Position numbers and translations under genes: made by a program. This document shows positions 42,986 through 53,029 of a stretch of DNA of 64,000 nucleotides, piece by piece. The DNA is from Bacillota bacterium (GTDB lineage: Bacteria > Bacillota > Clostridia > Christensenellales > Aristaeellaceae), in the NCBI GenBank assembly GCA_023415145.1, contig JAEZLW010000175.1:1-64000 (forward strand), given 5' to 3'. Position 1 is the stretch's first letter. The number at the start of each line of letters is the position of its first letter. Below the pieces are notes generated by a model. The model was not told where the DNA came from and ran no database searches. It worked only from the letters and a program-made list of their open reading frames with translations.

Positions 42986-43852
42986 ATGCTGAATGATATC
43001 ATGCTTCACAGGCTGGACGCCCTTCGCCTTGCCATGCAGGCCTATGTGCGCGGCGGGGCAGGAGGCGTAAGAAAATCCAGGGCGCTGGGGGATTCGGCGG
43101 AATTTTCGGATTTTAGGGATTATGCGCCGGGGGATGACCTAAGACGGATCGACTGGAACGCCTACGCCAGGTTTGACAAGCTGTTTTTGAAGCTGTTCAT
43201 GGAAGAGCAGGAAATGCATCTGACGCTGATTCTGGATGCCAGCGCTTCCATGGGCTTTGGCGAGCCCTCAAAGTGGATGTTTGCGGTTGATGCCGCGCTG
43301 ATGCTTGCCTATTTGGCCGTATCCGGCGGTGACCGTGTCAGCATAGTGGTGCTGAATGGGGAAAAGGTGCAAAGGAGCCCTGTGTATGCGGGAAGGCAGG
43401 GTTATGTTCAGGCATCGGCCTTCCTTCAGGACATTCGTCCTCAAGGAGCAACCAGCCTCACCCGTGCCGTGACACGCATCCCCTTAAAGGCTACACGGGG
43501 CATGTGTGTTTTGATCAGCGACCTGTTTTCTCAGGATGGCAGCGAGGGCGCTTTGGCATCGATGCTGTACCGCAAGCAGAAGGTGGTGCTAGCGCAGGTG
43601 CTTTCCAAGGATGAGATGGAACCGGATATTAGCGGCGCGCTGCGGCTTGTAGATTCAGAGGGCGGACAAAACATGGATGTGACCGTAAACGGGGATCTTT
43701 TGCGCAGGTATCATAAGAATTTGGAAGCATTTATCAGCAGCTCGCGGTTGTACTGCCACCGCCACGGCATCCCGTTTGTGCTGCTGCGCTCAGACATGGA
43801 TTTGATGCGTGACGCGCTTGGTCATATGATGCGGGGCGGCATTATTGCCTGA
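42986..43852 (+). CDS. DUF58/VWA-like protein
   Basis: A 288-residue protein. The DUF58 block SAEFSDFRDYAPGDDLRRID (about residues 37-56), followed by WNAYARFDKLFLKLF, leads into a VWA-like fold with a metal site, LDASASMGFGEPSKW (DxSxS at about 86-90). DUF58 proteins are standard partners of MoxR ATPases. The ATG at 42986 has AAGGAG at good spacing. Confidence 0.93.
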   Translation: MLNDIMLHRLDALRLAMQAYVRGGAGGVRKSRALGDSAEFSDFRDYAPGDDLRRIDWNAYARFDKLFLKLFMEEQEMHLTLILDASASMGFGEPSKWMFAVDAALMLAYLAVSGGDRVSIVVLNGEKVQRSPVYAGRQGYVQASAFLQDIRPQGATSLTRAVTRIPLKATRGMCVLISDLFSQDGSEGALASMLYRKQKVVLAQVLSKDEMEPDISGALRLVDSEGGQNMDVTVNGDLLRRYHKNLEAFISSSRLYCHRHGIPFVLLRSDMDLMRDALGHMMRGGIIA

Positions 43853-43868
43853 GGGAGGGAGGGAGCGC

Positions 43869-45668
43869 ATGCAGTTTCTGTACCCTGCGGGTTCATGGGC
43901 GCTTACGGGGCTTTTTATCGTACTGGCATTGTACATCCTGCGCAAGGAATACCGGGAGCATACGGTATCCAGCACGTATCTTTGGCGCAAAACGCTGGAA
44001 GATCAAACGGCCAGCAGGCCTTTTCAAAAGCTCAAAAGCAACCTGCTGATGTTTTTGCAATTGCTTACGGTGCTTCTGCTCGCCTTATCCATCATGCGTC
44101 CGCTTGTTCCGGGCAAGCAGGCGGGCGGGGAAACAATCATGATATTCGATGTATCGCTGAGCATGCAGGCCGCCGCCTCCGGACAAAGCCGCATAAAGCA
44201 GGCTGTTTCGGAAGCCAGGCGAATGGTGGAGGGCATGGGTGATGGCGACCGGCTGACGATTTTGACTGCCGGCAAAAAGGTGACGCATCATTTGTCACGC
44301 TCCTATGACCGGCAGGAAGCTTTCAAGGCACTTAACGCCATTGATGCGGAGAACGGCGAAGCTGATGTAAGCGGCGCGCTCTCCCTGGCCAAAGCGATGG
44401 GAAGGGAGATTGATAACCTGAACATTGTCGTCTTCTCCGATACCTTTCCAAATCAAGAGGAGGAAGGCGTAAGGTATGTTGCCGTGGGAGCGGGCGTTGA
44501 CAATTGCGCTATTCTTTCCTTAACCGCCTCCCAGCGGGAGGAGGGCCTGGCGGCCCTGGCCCGTATCGCCAACTACGGTAATGCAAAGAGCATGACCGTC
44601 AGGTGCTATGCTGATGGGCAATTGTGTGATGCTCGTACTGTGGAAGTTCAAGAAGGCGCAACGCAAAGCGTGCGGTTTGCCGTGCCGGATGGCGCTGCGT
44701 ACATACACACGGAGATCGCTGAGGCTGATGGACTCTTGCAGGATAACCGGCGTCATTTCGTAATGCGGGAACAAGGAAAAAAGAAAATCGCCCTGATCGG
44801 GCGGGACAACATTTTTTTAGAAAAAGCGCTTTTGCAGCGTGGGGATGTGGAGTTGATCCGCACGACACTTATGGATGCGCCGTCTTTGACGGATTGCAGC
44901 CTGTTTGTATACGACGGGGTACTGCCCGATCCATTGCCGGATAGCGGACCGTTCCTGATCCTTCAGCCTGGGGCAAAGGTACTGAATGTTACACCGGGCG
45001 AAAAAAAAGCGCCGGAATACGCCTTGCACTTGGCTGGCGGTACGCTGGCCAAACAGTTTTCCGACCATGTTTCCTTTCAAAATGTGGCGCTCAAACAATA
45101 CACGCATCTGACGGGAGGTCAGCCGGTTCTTGTATCGGGCGGGGATACACTCATTTCCGCCGGGGATGAAAACGGCATCCGGTTTGTTGTCATTGGTTTT
45201 GACCTGCATGAAAGCAACTGGGTGCTCAAATATGATTTTCCTATCTTCATGATGCACGCGCTCAACTTCCTCATGCCGGATGTACTGTCCGGCGCGGAGG
45301 ATGCGCTGTGCGGAGATGTTTTGGCGCTGTCCCTGGATGGGCGTACAACGAAGGCTGCGGCCGTGACGCCTGCGGGGAAAAGCATCACCCTGGCGCCGCC
45401 CTTTCCCGCACAGCCCTTTGTTGACACCGGAGAGGCCGGGCTGTATACCCTTGCCCAGACGCTTTTGGATGGGAAAACGGAGAATACGAAATTTGTGGTG
45501 AATGTAACAACAGCGGAAAGCGATGTACGCAATGTGGCACAAAACACTGGGGAAAACCTGCTGCGGGCCGGTGTTACGGATTATGGCCGTGAGTTTACCA
45601 CATTACTGATAATTGCGCTGCTGGCGCTGATGATGGCAGAATGGTGGGTGAGCTGCCGTGCAGGTTGA
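43869..45668 (+). CDS. BatA-type VWA membrane protein
   Basis: A 599-residue membrane protein. The BatA N-terminal domain has two membrane segments (about residues 8-24 and 57-76). A VWA domain follows with the metal site IFDVSLSM (about 92-99, DxSxS). The middle part is an uncharacterised extracellular segment. A last hydrophobic segment (about 575-595) precedes a short cytoplasmic tail. The ATG at 43869 follows GGGAGG; a GTG-started gene overlaps its last codons. Confidence 0.87.
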   Translation: MQFLYPAGSWALTGLFIVLALYILRKEYREHTVSSTYLWRKTLEDQTASRPFQKLKSNLLMFLQLLTVLLLALSIMRPLVPGKQAGGETIMIFDVSLSMQAAASGQSRIKQAVSEARRMVEGMGDGDRLTILTAGKKVTHHLSRSYDRQEAFKALNAIDAENGEADVSGALSLAKAMGREIDNLNIVVFSDTFPNQEEEGVRYVAVGAGVDNCAILSLTASQREEGLAALARIANYGNAKSMTVRCYADGQLCDARTVEVQEGATQSVRFAVPDGAAYIHTEIAEADGLLQDNRRHFVMREQGKKKIALIGRDNIFLEKALLQRGDVELIRTTLMDAPSLTDCSLFVYDGVLPDPLPDSGPFLILQPGAKVLNVTPGEKKAPEYALHLAGGTLAKQFSDHVSFQNVALKQYTHLTGGQPVLVSGGDTLISAGDENGIRFVVIGFDLHESNWVLKYDFPIFMMHALNFLMPDVLSGAEDALCGDVLALSLDGRTTKAAAVTPAGKSITLAPPFPAQPFVDTGEAGLYTLAQTLLDGKTENTKFVVNVTTAESDVRNVAQNTGENLLRAGVTDYGREFTTLLIIALLALMMAEWWVSCRAG

Positions 45669-48381
45669 GTTTGCATTTCCGTGGACGCTGCTTTTGATAC
45701 CGGCCTTGTTCGGGCTTGTGGTTGTCCTGTATAAAAAATACGCCTATGGCACCGGCAAGCGCGGAGCGAGGGCTTATGCCGTTTTGGGCATGCGTTTTGT
45801 GGTGACCGCCCTTGCCGTGCTGGCGCTTGCGTCCCCTTCCATTCTTTCACGGTCCTATAAGGCAGCCACCTGGGTGCTGCTGGACGTGTCAGATTCCACT
45901 CTTCCCATGCGTTCCCATATGGAAGCTGCCGTTATCCAAGGGCTTTTAAGTAAGCCAGAGGACCTGTCCACCGGCGTGATCGCCTTTGGCGGCGACGCCA
46001 TGGTGGAGGCTCCCCTTTCTCAAAAGACCGTGTTTGTAAAGGCTGAAACATCCGTGGACCCGGAGCACAGCGACGCCGCCATGGTGCTTGATCTGGCGGG
46101 AGCACTGCTCCCTTCGGATGCGGCGGGACGGATGATGCTTGTAAGTGACGGGTGGATCGGCGATACGGATGCACAGGCAACCTTGCTCAAGGCACGGGGA
46201 ATTGCCGTTGATGTCATGAAGTTTTCGGGCTCGCCGGCAGTGGACGCACAAGTGACTCGCCTCACACTGCCATCCAAGGCCTACCAGGGCCAAACGGCCC
46301 AGGTGACGGTAGAGATGGATGCTACGGCGGATACCCACGGCACTCTGATCCTTTACGCCAACAGGCAGCCGGTAAATACCAAGGAGGTTTCGCTGCGGCG
46401 GGGGAAAAACACATTTGTATTCCAGGATACCGCGAAAGCCTCCGGGGTGGTCACATACGAAGCCCAGTTGATCGTGCCTGACGATGAGCAGACGCGCAAC
46501 AACCGGTTGAGCGCTTATATGGCCGTGACGGGAAAGCCTTTCGTACTCCTCATAGAGGGCAGGGAAAACGAAAGCCGGGAGATGCAAAAAATCCTTGACG
46601 CCGCAGGCTTTGCGTGGGAGACTGCCACCCCTGCCGGAATGCCTCAAAACGCGGAGACGCTGCGCAAGTATGACGCAGCCGTACTGGTAAACGCCGATGC
46701 CGATGCTTTCTCCAAAGATGCGCTATCGGCTTTTGACACCTATGTGAAAACATTGGGCCGTGGCCTTGTGGTCATCGGCGGCGACCAGAGCTACGCGCTG
46801 GGGGGATACCGTGGCAGCAAGCTGGAGGAGATGCTGCCTGTCACCATTGATGTTCGAAACCAGATGGACCTTCCGTCGCTGGCGCTGATGCTGGTGATCG
46901 ACAAATCAGGCTCCATGACCGGCGGACAGTTTGGCACCACACGTCTGGAGGTAGCCAAGGAAGCAGCCATGCGCGCCGTGGAAGTGCTTACCGGCCGGGA
47001 TCAGGTGGGTGTGATCGCCTTTGACGACGCGGCAAAATGGGTGGTGCCACTCAATAGCGCCGCAGACATAGCTGCCATACAGGTAGCCATAGGCACCATC
47101 CGCCCGGGTGGCGGCACGGCCTTTTACACCCCGCTATACGAATCACTGACAGCCTTGATGCATGCGGATGCAAAGCTCAAGCACGTGATCTTTCTCACCG
47201 ACGGCGAGGCAGGGGACAACGGGTTTGACCTGCTGGTGCACAACATGGCGCAAAACGGCATTACACTGACCACCGTCGCCGTAGGCAGCGGGGCCAACGT
47301 GAAAGTGCTCGGCCGCCTGGCGGAAATCGGCAACGGCCGCATCTATACCGCCGGGGAGTTTGACAACATCCCCAAGATATTCACGAAGGAAACGTACCTG
47401 GTCACCGGCTCCTATGTGCAAAACCGCCTGTTTACGCCTGTGATCACCGAAGCCTCGCCCATGACCGACTTTGCTGGCTTTCCCCAATTGTCGGGGTACC
47501 TGGCCGCAACGGGAAAGCCGATGGCTACCGTATCCATGGTATCGGACAGGGAGGACCCGCTGCTTGCCTGGTGGCAATATGGCTCGGGCCGCGTGCTTGC
47601 CTGGACGAGCGATGTCAAGGGCGCCTGGACCGGGCAATTCTTGAGGTGGGATCAGGCAACGGCTTTCTTTTCGGGCCTTGTATCCCATGTGCTGCCCAAG
47701 GGCGGTCAGGAAGGCGAGCTGAATGTGGAAATAGCGGGCACCCAGGCGAAGGTGACTTATACCGCACCCGACGGTTTAGCGTCCGAGAATTTGGAAACCA
47801 GAGCCCATGTCCTTTTGCCCGACGGGAGCGAGGCTGATGTAGCTTTGACGGAAGTCAGGCCGGGGGAATATGAGGGCAGCTTTGAAGCTCCGCAGCAGGG
47901 GGCCTATGCCATCCGTGCTGAGCAGATGCAAAACGGACAAACGGTGAGGCAGTTGGAAGGCGGTGCTGTACGGTCCTACTCGGAGGAATACGATCTGCGC
48001 AAGCAAGGCGGGGAAGATGCCTTGATTCGTTTGGCAAACGCAACGGGCGGGCGGGTTATCACCGATCCCAGGGAGATGTTTGCAGCCAGGGGAATGGAGG
48101 CACAAAGCAGGCAAATGCTACGCCCGGCGCTTTTGTATCTGTCCCTTCTGCTGTTTTTGCTGGACATCGCACTGCGCAGGCTTTCCCTGGACCGTATGCT
48201 GGTAAAAGCGTATGGAAGGGCAAAAGAGAAGGTGGAGTTCTCGTTGGCAAGGCGGCGGGAGGTGCCGCCGCGGCTTGCGTATACAAGGCGCGGGAAAAAG
48301 AAGAATGCGCCTGTTGCCGTTTCCGTATCAGACATGGCAGAAACCATCCTGAAGGCACGGGAGCAGAAGAAGCATCTATAA
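45658..48381 (+). CDS. large VWA/GATase-like membrane protein
   Basis: A 907-residue protein beginning with GTG and overlapping the previous gene by 11 bases. Two N-terminal membrane segments (about residues 8-25 and 42-62) lead to a first VWA-like domain (LLDVSDST). Next come an amidotransferase-like domain (about 295-395, with GRGLVVIGGDQSYALGGY) and a second, complete VWA domain (LVIDKSGSMTGGQFGTTRLE, about 416-435, with DGEAGD downstream). A C-terminal beta domain and a final membrane segment (about 818-838) close it. This is an expanded BatB/DUF1355-type protein and probably the effector or scaffold of the MoxR system. Confidence 0.87.
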   Translation: MQVEFAFPWTLLLIPALFGLVVVLYKKYAYGTGKRGARAYAVLGMRFVVTALAVLALASPSILSRSYKAATWVLLDVSDSTLPMRSHMEAAVIQGLLSKPEDLSTGVIAFGGDAMVEAPLSQKTVFVKAETSVDPEHSDAAMVLDLAGALLPSDAAGRMMLVSDGWIGDTDAQATLLKARGIAVDVMKFSGSPAVDAQVTRLTLPSKAYQGQTAQVTVEMDATADTHGTLILYANRQPVNTKEVSLRRGKNTFVFQDTAKASGVVTYEAQLIVPDDEQTRNNRLSAYMAVTGKPFVLLIEGRENESREMQKILDAAGFAWETATPAGMPQNAETLRKYDAAVLVNADADAFSKDALSAFDTYVKTLGRGLVVIGGDQSYALGGYRGSKLEEMLPVTIDVRNQMDLPSLALMLVIDKSGSMTGGQFGTTRLEVAKEAAMRAVEVLTGRDQVGVIAFDDAAKWVVPLNSAADIAAIQVAIGTIRPGGGTAFYTPLYESLTALMHADAKLKHVIFLTDGEAGDNGFDLLVHNMAQNGITLTTVAVGSGANVKVLGRLAEIGNGRIYTAGEFDNIPKIFTKETYLVTGSYVQNRLFTPVITEASPMTDFAGFPQLSGYLAATGKPMATVSMVSDREDPLLAWWQYGSGRVLAWTSDVKGAWTGQFLRWDQATAFFSGLVSHVLPKGGQEGELNVEIAGTQAKVTYTAPDGLASENLETRAHVLLPDGSEADVALTEVRPGEYEGSFEAPQQGAYAIRAEQMQNGQTVRQLEGGAVRSYSEEYDLRKQGGEDALIRLANATGGRVITDPREMFAARGMEAQSRQMLRPALLYLSLLLFLLDIALRRLSLDRMLVKAYGRAKEKVEFSLARRREVPPRLAYTRRGKKKNAPVAVSVSDMAETILKAREQKKHL

Positions 48382-48382
48382 A

Positions 48383-48419
48383 CAAGGCGCCCCGTCTCTT
48401 TCGAGCATGGGGCGCCTTG
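48383..48419. terminator. bidirectional hairpin after the VWA operon
   Basis: CAAGGCGCCCC (48383-48393) pairs with GGGGCGCCTTG (48409-48419). It lies two bases after the VWA stop and before the end of the minus-strand binding-protein gene. A T-run is missing on both sides. Confidence 0.65.
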
Positions 48420-48445
48420 CATTATGGATTAAGATTGTCAACCGG

Positions 48446-49894
48446 TTACTTTCCCAGGAAAGTATCCAGTTGCTTTTGGGCCTCGGTGATGACGTCACGG
48501 ATGCCTATGTCTTCCAGTTCTTTGATGATCTGGGGAATAATCACTTCGGGATCGGAGGTGCCGGTGATCAGCTCGGCCCAGTACATTTCCTTGATGGCCT
48601 TGGCGGCATTGACTTCGTTGGCTACGGGATTGTAGTCAAATGCGAAGCCCATGCCGGCGGAGGTCACGGCATTCTTGTAACCGTCCCAAATCACCTGCCA
48701 CATGTTGGGGTCGGCGGGGACGGAGGGGAACTTGGAAGCTTCCACAGCGCTGAGCGAATAGGAGGCTTGCGTATAGGCCCAAGGCGCATAGTTGGTGTTG
48801 CCAACGTCGGTCTTGGTGAGGGTACCGTCGTCATTCCAGTTGTAGTGGAGGCCCTCGATGCCGTAACGCATCATGTTGCGGTATTCTTTGTTGGTGTTGG
48901 CATATTCAATGAGCTTCAATGCCTCCACCGGGTGCTTGGAGGCCGCGCTGATGGCGGTCAATGCGCCGCGCAGGGAGTAAGTGGAGAGGAAGGGGCCATC
49001 ATACCGGGAGATGGCGGAAGCCTTCTGCCTGGCATTGGACCAGATGGAGTCGGCGCCATAGAAGCCCTGGCCGGACTGCACGACGCCCTGAGCGCTGCGG
49101 CCCATGGACTCTGTGACGGCGGCGTCGGGATTGATGTAGCCCTTTTCGTACCAGCTGCGGATGGTCTTGATGCGCTCCACAAACTCTGGCATTTCATAGG
49201 CAAGGCGGACAGTGCCTTCCGTTTCGGTGCCAATGTCGTTGTAGGAAAGAGCGATTTGGGCATCCTCGGAGACCCAGTCCAGGAAATTGGCCCAGGAGGT
49301 AATGCCGCCCTTGCTCAAAATCAAGGGGTAGGTATCAGGATGATCGGCCTTGTAGGCGGCAAGGTAGGGCTCGATGTCGGCAAAGCCCATGGTGACAGGC
49401 ACTTCCATGCCCTTTTCTTTGACGAAGTAATCGATGTCGATGATCCAGAACACTTCGATGCCATAGTCTTTCATGACGGGTACGGCATAGAGCTTGTCGC
49501 CCACAAAGGAGCCCTGCCAGAGCATTTCCGGCATGGATTCCCACAGGGCGGGAGTTTCGGACTTCACCAGGTCCTTGATGTCCAGGAACATGCCATCAAA
49601 GGCGTTGGTGGCAAAATCGTTGTACCATGCACAGGTGAAGCACATATCAAAGTACTCCCCTGAAGACATGGCCAGGGCGATTTCGTCTGCTTTCATGTAA
49701 ACGCACTTGACGGTAATGCCCAGCTTTTCCCGGGTGATGGCGTTGAGCTGTTCCTCGACCATCGCCTGGTCAATTGGGGCATCTGCGGCTGTGCCCATCC
49801 ACCAGATGAGTTCCACAGGTTCTTCCGCGGCGGCGAAGGATGCCATGGAGAGCATCATCACCAGCACAAGGAGCAGGGAAACCAGTTTCTTCAT
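48446..49894 (-). CDS. extracellular solute-binding protein, LplA-like (family 1)
   Basis: A 482-residue exported binding protein of the carbohydrate-uptake-1 type that serves LplBC/YtcQ-like transporters. It has a signal peptide (MKKLVSLLLVLVMMLSMASF, then AAAEE) without a lipobox cysteine. The mature start PVELIWWMGTAADAPID is typical of the group. The ATG at 49894 follows AAGGAGGAG. It is the last gene of a minus-strand operon with two permeases, a serine hydrolase and a PIG-L protein. The ligand is unknown; neighbours point to peptidoglycan-derived amino sugars or an oligosaccharide. Confidence 0.92.
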   Translation of the reverse strand: MKKLVSLLLVLVMMLSMASFAAAEEPVELIWWMGTAADAPIDQAMVEEQLNAITREKLGITVKCVYMKADEIALAMSSGEYFDMCFTCAWYNDFATNAFDGMFLDIKDLVKSETPALWESMPEMLWQGSFVGDKLYAVPVMKDYGIEVFWIIDIDYFVKEKGMEVPVTMGFADIEPYLAAYKADHPDTYPLILSKGGITSWANFLDWVSEDAQIALSYNDIGTETEGTVRLAYEMPEFVERIKTIRSWYEKGYINPDAAVTESMGRSAQGVVQSGQGFYGADSIWSNARQKASAISRYDGPFLSTYSLRGALTAISAASKHPVEALKLIEYANTNKEYRNMMRYGIEGLHYNWNDDGTLTKTDVGNTNYAPWAYTQASYSLSAVEASKFPSVPADPNMWQVIWDGYKNAVTSAGMGFAFDYNPVANEVNAAKAIKEMYWAELITGTSDPEVIIPQIIKELEDIGIRDVITEAQKQLDTFLGK

Positions 49895-49961
49895 GAGAGG
49901 ACTCCTCCTTACCGAATAGTCTTTAACCACAAACAGCCTTCCGGCCGCTGCTTCGAAGGGA

Positions 49962-50927
49962 TCAGCCTTTGACCGCACCGATGGTCAGGCCTGAAATGAA
50001 GTACTTCTGAAAGAAGGGGTAACTGCAGGCGATGGGGGCTACGACGATGACAACAATGGCCATGCGCATGGTCTCGCTGGGCAGATCCGTAATGCTGTCA
50101 GCGCTCATGTAGGCGGCGTTTTTGGTGAGGTATTCGATGCTGCGCTCAATGGAGACCAGCACGTATTGCAGGGGGAACAGGTGCGTGTGGGTGCTGCGAA
50201 GGTACAAGAGCGCCTGGTACCAGTCGTTCCAGTAGGCAAAGGTGAAAAACAGCCCGATGGTGGCGATGGCCGGCAGGGAGATGGGCAGTACAAGCTGTAA
50301 AAAAATACGGAATTGGGATGCGCCGTCCAGCTTACCCGACTCAATGACGGAATCGGGGACGGTGGTGGTGAAAAAGGTGCGCAGGATGATGACGTAAAAC
50401 GAGGAGCAGGCCAGTGGCAATATCAGACCCAGATAGGAGTTTTGCAGGCCCAACAGCTGGGTGTTCACCACATAGGTGGACACCAGCCCTCCATGGAACA
50501 GCATGGGGATAAAAATAAAGTAGGTGTAGTATTTGCGCATCCTGAAGCTTTTGCGGGAAAGGGCGTAGCCCATGGTGGTTGTCAGCGTAAGCCCCAGAAG
50601 CGTACCTAAAAGGGTAACACCGATGGAGTTGAAAAATGCCCGCCCGATCAGGGACCGCATACCCCACATGTACTTGTAGGCGGATGTGCCCCAGGCCTCC
50701 GGCAGGAAGCTGTACCCGTTTTTGGCGATGGAGGCTTCCGAGGAAAAGGAAATAACGATTACGAACATCACCGGCGCTACCGCCAGCAGCGCCAGCAGTA
50801 TAAACAGCAGGGAGCCCAAGGTATTGGTCATTGGGCGGATACGGTTGAAACGGCTCAAACCTTCTTCTAATATTTTCCTTTTTGCCACAGGTTCATACGA
50901 GGGGAGACTTTCGCCTGTACTGTGCAT
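49962..50927 (-). CDS. carbohydrate ABC transporter permease, LplC-like
   Basis: A 321-residue permease with six membrane segments. The cytoplasmic coupling motif (EAA loop) is ESGKLDGASQFRIFLQLVLP (about residues 211-230). The C-terminus YPFFQKYFISGLTIGAVKG is diagnostic for the LplC/YtcP group. It begins 17 bases after the other permease. Confidence 0.94.
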   Translation of the reverse strand: MHSTGESLPSYEPVAKRKILEEGLSRFNRIRPMTNTLGSLLFILLALLAVAPVMFVIVISFSSEASIAKNGYSFLPEAWGTSAYKYMWGMRSLIGRAFFNSIGVTLLGTLLGLTLTTTMGYALSRKSFRMRKYYTYFIFIPMLFHGGLVSTYVVNTQLLGLQNSYLGLILPLACSSFYVIILRTFFTTTVPDSVIESGKLDGASQFRIFLQLVLPISLPAIATIGLFFTFAYWNDWYQALLYLRSTHTHLFPLQYVLVSIERSIEYLTKNAAYMSADSITDLPSETMRMAIVVIVVAPIACSYPFFQKYFISGLTIGAVKG

Positions 50928-50944
50928 GTGTTCCGTCTCCTTCC

Positions 50945-51913
50945 TTAAAACAGTGAGCTGTCCGCGTCGATGCGCTTGACAACCATGTTGGCGATAAGCA
51001 GTGTCAGGCAGCCGAAAACAGACTGTAAAAAGCCTGCGGCGGACGCGTAATTGTACTGGGGTTTGCTGGAACCGCGCAGTGCGTTGTACACGTAGACGTC
51101 AATGGTCAGCGTTACGCTGGTTAACGAGTTGGAGTTTTGCGTGGCGCGGTAGAACAGGCCAAAGTCGGAGTTGAAGATGCGGCCCACTGCCATGATGAAC
51201 ATGATGCTCATGATGGGCCGAAGCAGCGGCAATGTGATATAGCGTATCTGCTGGCTCTTTTTTGCGCCGTCGATGACGGCCGCCTCATACAGCGAACCGT
51301 CGATGCCGCTGATGGCGGCCATATACACCACCATGCCGTAGCCTACGGTTTTCCATACCTGTAAAAAGGTTAAAACAAATGGCCACTTTTCCGGTGTCTG
51401 ATACCAGAGCACAGGTGTCCCGCCGGAGGCTTTTATCAAATTGTTGATAAGCCCTTTGTCCGTGGAAAGAAACGCAAATACAAAATATCCAACCACCACC
51501 CAAGACAGGAAGTGAGGCAGGAACATGGCTGTTTGGCAAAATTTCGCAACCCGTTTGGAATAAAGCTCAGACAGCAATATGGCCAGGGACACCGGCAACA
51601 CAACACCCAGTATGATGAAGACCAGGTTATAGCCCAGCGTGTTGCGAAGCATCATGGCCACATATTTGGTTTTGAACAGATACTCAAAGTTGTCAAGGCC
51701 GCTCCATGGGCTGTTGACAAACAGGCTGTACAAGAATCCCTGACCGGCGGCTACTTTGTAGTTCTTGAAGGCGATGATGATGCCAAACATGGGAACATAG
51801 CAAAACAGGATATACCATACCGCTGTGGGCAGCGAAAGCGTAAAAAGCTGAAGGTCATCCAGGGTAAAGCGGAATTTCCTGCGCTTAGCCTTAAGCGGAC
51901 TTTGTGAAAGCAT
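50945..51913 (-). CDS. carbohydrate ABC transporter permease, LplB-like
   Basis: A 322-residue permease with six membrane segments. The N-terminal block YILFCYVPMFGIIIAFKNYK and the EAA loop YEAAVIDGAKKSQQIRYITL (about residues 212-231) are typical of LplB/YtcP partners. The ATG at 51913 follows GGAGGG. No ATPase gene is in the operon, as is usual for this transporter type, which borrows an MsmX-like ATPase encoded elsewhere. Confidence 0.93.
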   Translation of the reverse strand: MLSQSPLKAKRRKFRFTLDDLQLFTLSLPTAVWYILFCYVPMFGIIIAFKNYKVAAGQGFLYSLFVNSPWSGLDNFEYLFKTKYVAMMLRNTLGYNLVFIILGVVLPVSLAILLSELYSKRVAKFCQTAMFLPHFLSWVVVGYFVFAFLSTDKGLINNLIKASGGTPVLWYQTPEKWPFVLTFLQVWKTVGYGMVVYMAAISGIDGSLYEAAVIDGAKKSQQIRYITLPLLRPIMSIMFIMAVGRIFNSDFGLFYRATQNSNSLTSVTLTIDVYVYNALRGSSKPQYNYASAAGFLQSVFGCLTLLIANMVVKRIDADSSLF

Positions 51914-51948
51914 AAAACACCCTCCAGACAAGGATTCATTGCGCCTGA

Positions 51949-52989
51949 TTACCGGAAGACCGCGGCGTACACCCTGTTGTGGAACAGCCGCCTGAACCGC
52001 TGTATGGCGGGATTACCCCTTTTGGGGTGCACCGCGTTGGTTAAGAGCACCGCATACAGCCCGGTTTCCGGGTCCACCGCAAGGCTCGTGCCGGTAAATC
52101 CTGTATGCCCAAAGGATGTGGCGGGGAATAAATCACCCATAAAGCTTCCTGGGCCGCCGCTCACATGAAATCCCAGGCCTCTGTGGACATCGTGCTCCGG
52201 CGTTTTGTCCATGATGGCCATGCGAAGTGTTGCCGGGCTTATTAGCGGCGCACCGCCTGCTGCCAGCATTTTCGCAAAGAGCATCACGTCGCCCACATTG
52301 CTGAACAGGCCTGCGTTGGCCGATACGCCTCCCAAGAAGCGGGCGTTTTCGTCGTGGACAATTCCCCTAATGGGGCGGCCTGTGGCTTCATCCATCTCGG
52401 TGGCAGCGATGTTCCCGCCCACGGGGCAGTAACTTGTTTGGGTCATGCCAAGAGGCGTGAAGATATGCTCCTGCGCCAGTACGTTCAGCGGCTTGCCGTA
52501 CACCTTTTCCAGTATGGAACCAAGAAGGATGTAGCCCATGCAGGAATAACGGGGCCTCTGGCCAGGTGGCCCTTGAAGGGGATGCGCAAGGATCGCAGAT
52601 GAAACATCGGAAGGATCATAACAAACCTTCTCCAAAAGAAAGCTGGGCGCAATGCCGCCGGTATGGGTCATCAAATGTAAGACGGTAATATCCGCTTTGT
52701 CCTGGGGCGCATCAAAGAAACGGGAAAGCGTATCGTCCAAAACAAGCAATCCCTTTTCCAAAGCCAACAGGGCCAGCATGGTGGGCACGATCACTTTGGT
52801 CATTGATGCCAGGTCGTATCGTGTTTCAAGGTTTGCATTTTCGGTGCCTTGAAGGGAAAGCTTTCCCGTGGCATGGGTGAAAAGCGTTTGCCCCATATGG
52901 CCAATGCCCACTGCTGCCGAGGGGAAAACACCTTGGGCAACCGCATCGTCCAGCATGCCTGGGAGGAAGTCAAACCGTTCCATGCGCAC
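51949..52989 (-). CDS. beta-lactamase-fold serine hydrolase, YbbE-like
   Basis: A 346-residue cytoplasmic serine hydrolase of the class C beta-lactamase/esterase fold. The catalytic SxxK is SMTK (residues 62-65), the second motif is YSCMGY (around residue 147) and the third HTGFTG. There is no signal peptide. In Bacillus subtilis a similar gene (ybbE/amlB) sits with nagZ and murQ for cell-wall recycling, which matches this setting, so it may act on muropeptides rather than antibiotics. Confidence 0.9.
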   Translation of the reverse strand: MRMERFDFLPGMLDDAVAQGVFPSAAVGIGHMGQTLFTHATGKLSLQGTENANLETRYDLASMTKVIVPTMLALLALEKGLLVLDDTLSRFFDAPQDKADITVLHLMTHTGGIAPSFLLEKVCYDPSDVSSAILAHPLQGPPGQRPRYSCMGYILLGSILEKVYGKPLNVLAQEHIFTPLGMTQTSYCPVGGNIAATEMDEATGRPIRGIVHDENARFLGGVSANAGLFSNVGDVMLFAKMLAAGGAPLISPATLRMAIMDKTPEHDVHRGLGFHVSGGPGSFMGDLFPATSFGHTGFTGTSLAVDPETGLYAVLLTNAVHPKRGNPAIQRFRRLFHNRVYAAVFR

Positions 52990-53029
52990 CGCCTTATCAA
53001 ATCAGTCCGGACCGCTTATCCCTTATCGA

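Noticed and set aside
51949..52989. Secreted beta-lactamase giving antibiotic resistance
   Set aside because: No signal peptide, and it lies in an amino-sugar operon like the Bacillus ybbE gene; a recycling role is more likely.
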